From assembly GCA_030691075.1 (NCBI GenBank), contig JAUYFI010000155.1:1-47392 (forward strand): a stretch of DNA of 47,392 nucleotides, in the 5' to 3' direction. Positions 41,127 to 47,392 of this stretch are shown here, one piece after another. Numbering within the stretch: the first letter of the stretch is position 1; each line of letters starts with the position of its first letter. Below the pieces are notes generated by a model. The model had not been told where the DNA came from. It did no database searches and saw only the letters and a list, made by a program, of their open reading frames with translations. Source of the DNA: Sulfurisoma sp. Lineage in GTDB: Bacteria > Pseudomonadota > Gammaproteobacteria > Burkholderiales > Rhodocyclaceae. The translations under genes and the position numbers were made by a program.

Positions 41127-43868
41127 ATGGCTGAGTTCCTGCGTGGGCTCGGCGCGCTGGACGGCATCGAGCGTCCGGCGGTCATCCTCTGCGCCACGCA
41201 TCGGCTGACGCGCGAGCTGCGGCTGGCCCACGGCCGGGCGCAGGCCGCCGCCGGGCAGGTTCGCTGGGCGGCGCTGGAGACTGCCACGGTGTCGCAGTGG
41301 TGCGGCGCCGTGCTGCGCGAGGCGCTGCTCTCGGGCGCGCTGCCGGTTGGCGCGGCGCCGCGCCTGGTGCTCTCGCCGATGCAGGAGCGCGTACTGTGGG
41401 AGCGGGTGATCGCGGACGATGGCGCGGCGGATGAGCAGACCGACTTCTACGACCGCGCCGGGCTGGCCGGCGCGGCGGCCGAGGCCAATGCGCTGACCGA
41501 GGCGTGGCGGCTGCAACTGGGCGCCGATGCGGCGGGCAGTGCGGAGACGGTGCGCTTCATCGCCTGGCGCGAGGCCTTCCGTCGCCGCTGCGCGGAACAT
41601 GGCTGGCTGGAGCCGGTGCGCGGGCTGGACTGGCAGGTCGAGGCCTTGGCGCGCGGGGCGGGGCGCATGCCGGCCACCGTGGTCTTCGCCGGCTTCGACA
41701 GATTGCCGCCGCAGGAAGCGCGACTGGCCCGGGTGCTGGCCGAGCGCGGCGCGCGTGTGGTCGACCTGCGATTGGAGGCAGAGGCGCCGGGCCAGGCGCA
41801 GGCCGTCGCGCTGCCAGACCGCGCCGCCGAGTGCCGCGCCGCAGCGGCGTGGGCGGCGCAGCGATTGAACGAGCAGCCCGATTCGCGCATCGGCATCGTG
41901 GTGCCCGAGCTTGCCGCCCTGCGCGAGACGCTCAACGACGCGCTCGACGAATGCTTGCAGCCGTCCGCGCTCAACCCCGCGCAGGCCGACGCCCCGCGCC
42001 GCCACGCCTTCGCGGTGGGTGTGCCCCTGGTGCGCGAGCCGCTGGTGCAGGTTGCGCTGGAACGGGTGACCTTCGCCGCAAACCCTGGACGCACGGAACA
42101 GGCGCGCCTGGGCGAACTGCTGCGCGGTGCTTTCTGGTCGAGCGAGATGGAAACCGACGCGCGCCACCGCATCGAGGCGCTGATGCGCGAGAAGCTCGCG
42201 CCCGAGATCACGCTGGAACGCCTGCTGCGCCTGGCGCGCCGCGCCGCGCTCGACGAGGTTGGGGCGATCGCGGCCCCGAGACTGATTGCCGATCTGGAGC
42301 GGCTGGCGGGGTGGCGCTCGGGGAACGGCGGCCGCCAGGCGCCGTCGATCTGGGCCGAACGCTACGCCGAGCTGCTCGCGGCCGTGGGCTGGCCCGGCGA
42401 GCGTGCGACGACGGCGCGGGAAATCGAGGCGCATGCCGCCTTCAATGAAATGCTCGACGGTCTGGGTACGCTGGATGCGGTGCTGGGAAAAGTCGGCGCT
42501 GGCGATACGGCGAATCGGCTGCGCAAGCTCTGCGCCGAGCGCATGTTCCAGCCCGAGCCAGCAGGTCAGGCGCAGGTGAGTGTGATGGGTCCGCTGGAAC
42601 CCGCCGCCGCGCCCTTCGACGCGCTGTGGGTGATGGGCATGAACGAACACCTGTGGCCGCCGGCCGCGCGGCCCAATCCGCTGCTGCCGGCGGATTTGCA
42701 GCGCCGCGCCGGCATGCCCGATGCCTCGGCCGAGGTGCAGGTGGCGCTGGCGCGCGCGGTGCATGAGCGGCTGCTGCATGGCGCGACGGAGGTGGTGTTT
42801 TCCTTCGCGCAGGCCGACAGCGGGCGCGAGCTGCGGCCTTCTCCATTGCTGGCGGGGATTGCGCGGGCGGAACCGCGGGTGATGGCACCGGGGCTCGTCG
42901 CGGCGCAGGCCGGCGCCGCCATGGAAAAACTTTTTGATGCCAAGGCGCCGGAGGTGGCTGCGGGCGAGAAGGTGCGCGGCGGCACCGGGTTGCTGCGCGC
43001 CCAGGCGGTCTGCCCGGCCTGGGCCTTCTACCAGTGCCGGCTCGGCGCCCGCGCGCTGGCCGAGCCGGTGGAGGGGCTGGACGCTGCCGGGCGCGGCACG
43101 CTGCTGCACGCGGTGCTCGAAGCCTTCTGGAAGGATCGCGGTTCGGCCGAACTGGCGGCCATGAACGCTGCCGCGCGCGCCGCGGCCATCGGCTTTGCCG
43201 TCGGCGCGGGCCTTGTCGCCTTCGATGCGCAGCGCGAAGACCCGCTGCCGGCGCGCTTTGTCGAGCTGGAGCGCGAGCGGCTGGCGCGCCTGGTGGCGCA
43301 ATGGCTGGACCTGGAAGCGAAGCGCACAGTCCCGTTCAGCGTCGTCGCCCGCGAGCTCGAACTCACCGTCGAGATCGAGGGCATCGCCGTGCGCCTGGTG
43401 ATCGACCGCATCGATGCGCTGGACGACGGGCGTCTGCTGATCATCGATTACAAGACGGGCAGCAAGGTGAGCGCGGAGAGCTGGGGTGCCGAGCGCGTCA
43501 CCGAACTGCAGTTGCCGATATATGCGGCCCACGCCGGCGAAGCGGCGGGAGGCGAGGTTGTCGGCGTCGCGCTGGCCAAGGTGCGGCTCGACGAGTGCGG
43601 CTTCGCCGGCATCGCCGCCGAGGGCGGCCTGCTGCCGAAGGTGGCGGGTATCGGCGAAGACGCGGCGCGCAAGGTTTTTCCTGACGTTGCGAGCTGGCCG
43701 GAACTGCTTGCCGCGTGGAAGGAGAACATCGACATCATCGCGCGCGAGGTGGGCGAGGGCGTGGCGGCGGTGTGCTTCGAGGATGCCAGGGACCTCGAAT
43801 ACTGCGAGGTGCTGCCGCTGCTGCGACTGGCGGAGCGTAAGACGCAGATGGAGAGCGGCGATGACTGA
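41127..43868 (+). CDS. AddB-like DNA repair nuclease (PD-(D/E)xK, TIGR03623-type)
   Basis: A 913-aa protein partnering the UvrD/RecB-type helicase encoded downstream. The N-terminal half resembles an inactivated helicase: ILCATHRLTRELR replaces a Walker A, and DSRIGIVVPELAALRETL follows. The C-terminus is a PD-(D/E)xK nuclease: GRGTLLHAVLEAFW, then VIDRIDALDDGRLLIIDYKTGSK with the catalytic Asp and Lys. In AddAB-like systems this half processes double-strand breaks with the helicase. I see no clear iron-sulfur cysteine set. The stop overlaps the next start by 8 bp. A repeat copy is translated in it as GKVGAGDTAN. Confidence 0.85.
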   Translation: MAEFLRGLGALDGIERPAVILCATHRLTRELRLAHGRAQAAAGQVRWAALETATVSQWCGAVLREALLSGALPVGAAPRLVLSPMQERVLWERVIADDGAADEQTDFYDRAGLAGAAAEANALTEAWRLQLGADAAGSAETVRFIAWREAFRRRCAEHGWLEPVRGLDWQVEALARGAGRMPATVVFAGFDRLPPQEARLARVLAERGARVVDLRLEAEAPGQAQAVALPDRAAECRAAAAWAAQRLNEQPDSRIGIVVPELAALRETLNDALDECLQPSALNPAQADAPRRHAFAVGVPLVREPLVQVALERVTFAANPGRTEQARLGELLRGAFWSSEMETDARHRIEALMREKLAPEITLERLLRLARRAALDEVGAIAAPRLIADLERLAGWRSGNGGRQAPSIWAERYAELLAAVGWPGERATTAREIEAHAAFNEMLDGLGTLDAVLGKVGAGDTANRLRKLCAERMFQPEPAGQAQVSVMGPLEPAAAPFDALWVMGMNEHLWPPAARPNPLLPADLQRRAGMPDASAEVQVALARAVHERLLHGATEVVFSFAQADSGRELRPSPLLAGIARAEPRVMAPGLVAAQAGAAMEKLFDAKAPEVAAGEKVRGGTGLLRAQAVCPAWAFYQCRLGARALAEPVEGLDAAGRGTLLHAVLEAFWKDRGSAELAAMNAAARAAAIGFAVGAGLVAFDAQREDPLPARFVELERERLARLVAQWLDLEAKRTVPFSVVARELELTVEIEGIAVRLVIDRIDALDDGRLLIIDYKTGSKVSAESWGAERVTELQLPIYAAHAGEAAGGEVVGVALAKVRLDECGFAGIAAEGGLLPKVAGIGEDAARKVFPDVASWPELLAAWKENIDIIAREVGEGVAAVCFEDARDLEYCEVLPLLRLAERKTQMESGDD
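42488..42512 (+). repeat. Interspersed repeat copy 10 (inside AddB-like gene)
   Basis: AAAAGTCGGCGCTGGCGATA then CGGCG; two changes near the 3' end. Read in the same frame as copy 7 (KVGAGDTA). Confidence 0.7.
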
Positions 43869-46800
43869 GTCGGCGCGCCTTCTGGCCGAGGACGAAGCCG
43901 CGCGTGTCCGCGCGCTCGACTTCGACTCCTTCATCGTCGAGGCGCCGGCGGGGGCGGGCAAGACCGAGTTGCTGACGCAGCGCTACCTCAAGCTGCTGGC
44001 CACGGTGGAGTCGCCCGAGGAGATTGTCGCCATCACCTTCACCAACAAGGCGGCGGGCGAGATGGGCAGCCGCATCCTCGAAAGCCTTTCTCTCGCGGCG
44101 CGCGGCGAGCGGCCCGACAAACCGCACAAGCAGATCACCTTCGGTCTGGCGCAGGCGGCGCTGGCGGCCGGCGCGGCGCGTGGCTGGGGGCTGCTCGACC
44201 ACCCGGGGCGGCTGCGCATCACCACCATCGACGCGCTGTGCACCGGTTTCGCGCGGCAGATGCCGCTGCTGTCGCGCTTCGGCAGCCAGCCGCGCGTGGT
44301 CGATGACGCCTCGCGCCATTACGCCGAGGCGTCGCGGCGCACGCTGGCGCGCATGGAAGACGGCGATGATTTTTCCGCGCGGGTGGCCGAGGCGCTGCGC
44401 CATCTCGACAACGACGCCGTGCGCATGGCCGAGCTGCTGACCGAGATGCTGGCGCGGCGCGACCAGTGGCTGCGCCACGCGCTCACCCCCTTGTCGCGCG
44501 CCGAGGCCGAAGCGGGCTTCGCGCAGTTGATCGGGCGCGAACTGGAACGCGCGGCCGGTGCCGTCGACGCGCGGCGGCAGGGTGTGCTGATGGCGACGGC
44601 GCGCTACGCGGCGGACAACGTCACCGACGACTCGGCCATCGCGGCGCTGCGCGGCTGGACCGCGCCGCTGGCGGCGGACATGGCGGCGATGCCGCGGTGG
44701 CGCGGCTTGTGCGAGCTGCTGCTGAAGGCCGATGGCGAGGCGCGCAAGGCCTGGAACAAGAACCAGGGCATCCCGCCGGGCAAGGAGGGCAAGCCGTACA
44801 AGGATCTGCTCGCGGATTTTGTCGCGCAGCTATCCCGGCGCGACATCGCCGCGCTGGCCCGCGTGCGCGGCCTGCCCGAGCCGCGCTACAGCGACGAGGA
44901 ATGGCGCGCGGTCGAGGCCATGTCCGCTTTGCTGGCGGTCGCGGCGGCCGATCTGTGGACGGTATTCAATGCCGCCGGCGAGGTTGACTTCATCGAGGTG
45001 GCGCGCCGCGCGCTGCTGGCGCTGGGCGACGCGGAAGCGCCGACCGACCTCGCGCTGGCGCTGGATTACAAAATCCGCCACCTTTTGGTCGACGAGTTCC
45101 AGGACACCAGCCCGACGCAGGTGGAACTGCTGGAGCGGTTGATCGCCGGCTGGACGCCGGGTGATGGCCGCACGCTGTTCGCCGTGGGCGACCCGATGCA
45201 GTCGATCTACCGCTTCCGCAAGGCCGACGTCGGGCTGTTCCTGCGCGTGGCCGAGGGCGGGGTCGGCGATCTTCAATTGGAATCGTTGCGCCTCACGCGC
45301 AACAACCGCTCGGCTCCGGCCGTGGTCGAGTGGATCAACAGCCACTTCGATAGTGTTTTCCCGAACGACGACAGCGTCTTCGACGGCGCCATCCGCTACC
45401 GCGAGTTCGCGGCGACGCGCGAGCCGGAGCCGGGCAGCAGCGTGTTCGTGCATCCGCTGCTGGTGGCGAAGGAAGTGGATGACGAAAGCGTGGCGCTGAT
45501 CGAGGCCGAAAAGATTCTTGAAGTCATCGCGGCCGCGCGGCGCGAGCGGCCTGCGGCGAGCATCGCCGTGCTGGTGCGCGCGCGCAGGCATCTCGATGCG
45601 CTGGTGGCGGCGGCGCGGCGCACCGGCCTGCAATTCGAGGCCGTGGAGATCGAGAGACTGGCCGGGCGCCAGCCGGTGCAGGACCTGTTGTCGCTGACAC
45701 GCGCGCTGTTCCACCGCGCCGACCGCGTGGCCTGGCTGGCGATTTTGCGCGCGCCGTGGTGCGGGCTTCTGCTTTCCGATCTCTTCGCGCTGGCCGGCGA
45801 CGACCACAAGGCGACGATCTGGCAACTGATGCAGGACGAGGGGCGTGTGGCACGCCTGTCGCCGTCCGGCCAGCGCCGACTTTTGCATTTGCGCGGGGTG
45901 ATCGCCGAAGCCATGGCCCACCGCGGGCGGCAGCGGCCGCGGCGCTGGATCGAGAGCACTTGGCTCAAGCTCGGCGGCGCGGCCTGCCTCGCCGGGCCGG
46001 GCGACGTGGCCGACACGCGCGCCTATCTCGATCGGGTGGACCGGCTCGATGCCACCGGACGCTTTGCGCTCGACGAACTGGAGCGCGAGATGGAAAAGCT
46101 CTACGCGACGCCCGATGCGACGAACGGCACCTTGCAGTTCATGACCATCCACCGCGCCAAGGGCCTCGAATTCGATACCGTGATCGTGCCCGGCCTGCAC
46201 CGCGCCACCGGCGGCATCGACCAGAAGCTGATGCGCTGGGAGGAGGTGGCCTTCGAGGGCACGGCCGAGCGGCTGGTGGCCGCGCCCATCAGGCGTGGCA
46301 AGCGCGGGAATGGCGATGCCTCGCTGCACGACTACCTGCGCCTGCTCGATGCCGAGCGCGGCGCCAACGAGGACGTGCGTGCTCTCTATGTCGCCGCGAC
46401 GCGGGCGAAGCGCGCACTGCACTGGGTGGGTGTGGCGCGATCGAAGGACGATGCCATTGCCGCGCCGGCGGCGGGCAGTTTTCTGCGACTGCTGTGGCCG
46501 GCGCTGCAAGCCGAGTTCGCGCAAGCCGCTCTGATCGAGGGCGACGGCGCGCACGACGACGATGCCGCCTTCGTGCCGAAGCTGGTGCGGCTTATCGAAC
46601 CGGCGACACCGGCGGTGCTGCGAGTCGAGAGCGCCGCGCCGGTCGTGCTCCCGATGGCCGTGAAGGAGGAGGGCGACCGCCTCGCCTCCGACACCGGCAC
46701 GCTGGTGCATGCCTACCTCGAAATGATCGCGCGCGACGGTCTCGATGCCTGGCCGGTCGAGCGCATCGACGGGCTGAACGATGCGATGGCGCTGTGGTTC

Positions 46801-47247
46801 GGCCAGCAGGGCCATGCCGCTGCCCAGGCGAAGGCCGGCACCGGTCGTGCGCGCGAGGCGCTGCAAGTGACGCTGCAGAGCGAGGACGGCCGCTGGGTGC
46901 TCGCCGCGCGTGAAGGCGCGGCGGCCGAACTCGCGCTCACCAGCGCGGAAGGACTTGCCACGCAGGTGCTCGACCGCAGCTTCGTCGAGGACGGCGTGCG
47001 CTGGATCATCGACTACAAGACCATGAAAGTACCGCCTGCGGCGTCCAACCAGTCAGGCTTCGCTGATAACGATGCCGACTCCCGTCGGCCCATTGTCGGT
47101 GCTGACGCCACGGCGAAGGAACACGCCGAACGCTACCGCGAGCAACTCGAACGCTATGCGGAAGTGTTCCGCGCCGATGGTCTGCCGATACGCATCGCGG
47201 TGTTCTATGCGGCCGTGGGCGAGCTAGTGGAATTGGCTTCCGGGTAA
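43861..47247 (+). CDS. AddA/RecB-like UvrD-family helicase-nuclease
   Basis: A 1128-aa superfamily 1A helicase with a C-terminal nuclease. Walker A is APAGAGKTELLTQR (residues about 27-40), motif Ia VAITFTNKAAGEM, motif II LLVDEFQDTSP, motif III VGDPMQSIYRFRKAD, motif V MTIHRAKGLEFDTVIVPGLH and motif VI LYVAATRAKRALHW. The nuclease has GTLVHAYLEM and WIIDYKT (Asp1051). Immediately after the DYKT core is an extra segment (about residues 1055-1084) before HAERYREQLERYAEVF. The ATG at 43861 overlaps the AddB-like gene. Together the two are expected to resect double-strand breaks for recombination. Two repeat copies lie within. Confidence 0.88.
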   Translation: MTESARLLAEDEAARVRALDFDSFIVEAPAGAGKTELLTQRYLKLLATVESPEEIVAITFTNKAAGEMGSRILESLSLAARGERPDKPHKQITFGLAQAALAAGAARGWGLLDHPGRLRITTIDALCTGFARQMPLLSRFGSQPRVVDDASRHYAEASRRTLARMEDGDDFSARVAEALRHLDNDAVRMAELLTEMLARRDQWLRHALTPLSRAEAEAGFAQLIGRELERAAGAVDARRQGVLMATARYAADNVTDDSAIAALRGWTAPLAADMAAMPRWRGLCELLLKADGEARKAWNKNQGIPPGKEGKPYKDLLADFVAQLSRRDIAALARVRGLPEPRYSDEEWRAVEAMSALLAVAAADLWTVFNAAGEVDFIEVARRALLALGDAEAPTDLALALDYKIRHLLVDEFQDTSPTQVELLERLIAGWTPGDGRTLFAVGDPMQSIYRFRKADVGLFLRVAEGGVGDLQLESLRLTRNNRSAPAVVEWINSHFDSVFPNDDSVFDGAIRYREFAATREPEPGSSVFVHPLLVAKEVDDESVALIEAEKILEVIAAARRERPAASIAVLVRARRHLDALVAAARRTGLQFEAVEIERLAGRQPVQDLLSLTRALFHRADRVAWLAILRAPWCGLLLSDLFALAGDDHKATIWQLMQDEGRVARLSPSGQRRLLHLRGVIAEAMAHRGRQRPRRWIESTWLKLGGAACLAGPGDVADTRAYLDRVDRLDATGRFALDELEREMEKLYATPDATNGTLQFMTIHRAKGLEFDTVIVPGLHRATGGIDQKLMRWEEVAFEGTAERLVAAPIRRGKRGNGDASLHDYLRLLDAERGANEDVRALYVAATRAKRALHWVGVARSKDDAIAAPAAGSFLRLLWPALQAEFAQAALIEGDGAHDDDAAFVPKLVRLIEPATPAVLRVESAAPVVLPMAVKEEGDRLASDTGTLVHAYLEMIARDGLDAWPVERIDGLNDAMALWFGQQGHAAAQAKAGTGRAREALQVTLQSEDGRWVLAAREGAAAELALTSAEGLATQVLDRSFVEDGVRWIIDYKTMKVPPAASNQSGFADNDADSRRPIVGADATAKEHAERYREQLERYAEVFRADGLPIRIAVFYAAVGELVELASG
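45861..45884 (-). repeat. Interspersed repeat copy 11 (inside AddA-like gene)
   Basis: On the minus strand: AAAAGTCGGCGCTGGCCGGA then CGGC, one substitution. Translated in the host as PSGQRRLLHL. Confidence 0.7.
47095..47115 (+). repeat. Interspersed repeat copy 12 (degenerate, inside AddA-like gene)
   Basis: GTCGGTGCTGACGCCACGGC matches about 17 of 21 consensus positions and falls in the extra segment after the nuclease DYKT motif. Confidence 0.4.
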
Positions 47248-47392
47248 TAAACCTAAAAACGGCAGTTACCCGATTCCATTCGCATGATGCGCGAGAGATC
47301 GGTGCGTTTGAGACGGCCCGATTCGGGCGATGGTCTGCTTGATATGGTCGCAGCACAAAGTCCAGACGGTCGTCGAGTTGAACTGCTCCGCA
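47248..47392. other. Right-edge sequence, unassigned
   Basis: Less GC-rich sequence after the AddA-like stop. The minus strand is open in more than one frame to the window edge, including one ending GRLKRTDLSRIMRMESGNCR-F, which could be the C-terminus of a gene entering from the right. I cannot identify it. Confidence 0.3.

Noticed and set aside
47006..47356. Minus-strand frame overlapping the end of the AddA-like gene.
   Set aside because: Most of it is antisense to a clear coding region, and the remaining edge sequence is too short to identify.
1..47392. tRNA, rRNA, riboswitch and CRISPR signals.
   Set aside because: Read by eye in the gaps between genes, no cloverleaf, conserved aptamer core or regularly spaced repeats were found. 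A covariance-model search would be decisive.

Overview
The window is high-GC chromosomal DNA, almost certainly from a betaproteobacterium. The gene set and protein style resemble Rhodocyclales/Sterolibacteriaceae-like genomes, but that placement is inferred from family resemblance and was not tested. Most of it is ordinary housekeeping and metabolism, tightly packed, often with ATGA or TGATG stop/start overlaps. I found no rRNA, tRNA or CRISPR array.

Layout. 0-4.2 kb: a truncated IS3-type transposase fragment at the left edge, a lipoprotein GDSL esterase, then acrylyl-CoA reductase (acuI) and propionyl-CoA synthetase (prpE). 4.2-6.3 kb: a gene-poor stretch, a tiny His-rich ORF, a DUF2442 protein and cysM. 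6.6-9.5 kb: SIMPL protein, gamma-carbonic-anhydrase-like protein and QueD on the minus strand, a divergent radical SAM protein, and a small XRE regulator with a perfect palindromic operator. 9.6-12.3 kb: aspartate kinase and RlmD. 12.5-18.2 kb: a minus-strand run of PilZ-like protein, an unusual FolE, thioredoxin, hexose-6-P mutarotase and a radical SAM protein, with a DUF748/AsmA-like gene behind it. 18.2-26.2 kb: an ~8 kb signalling block (periplasmic solute-binding protein, CHASE histidine kinase, LuxR-type response regulator, GGDEF/EAL protein, chemoreceptor) bracketed by two ~96-bp direct repeats that are both the 5' end of yaeQ. 26.2-31.1 kb: intact yaeQ, YkgJ-like protein, small protein, YaiI, DEAD-box RNA helicase, flavoprotein. 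31.3-37.8 kb: acs, a strong terminator, a membrane sensor/DnaQ-exonuclease fusion, a CBS-DUF294 protein and an SDR. 37.8-39.6 kb: a cysteine-less DsrC/TusE homologue and a patch of degraded PIN toxin-antitoxin modules. 39.7-47.2 kb: rmuC, a 35-aa membrane peptide, and an AddB-like/AddA-like nuclease-helicase pair.

Two signals stand out beyond gene content. First, a short interspersed repeat (core AAGTCGGCGCTGGCGGGAC followed by GGCG) occurs about a dozen times on both strands, both just after genes and inside coding regions in different reading frames. It is nearly absent from the 18-26 kb signalling block. Second, the signalling block looks like an insertion at yaeQ that duplicated the 5' end of that gene; the two copies are ~92% identical.

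The metabolic genes fit together as short-chain acyl-CoA handling (acuI, prpE, acs) with an acetate-linked signalling neighbourhood (sensor-exonuclease and CBS-DUF294 behind acs), and as GTP-derived pterin/deazaguanine chemistry (queD, folE-like).
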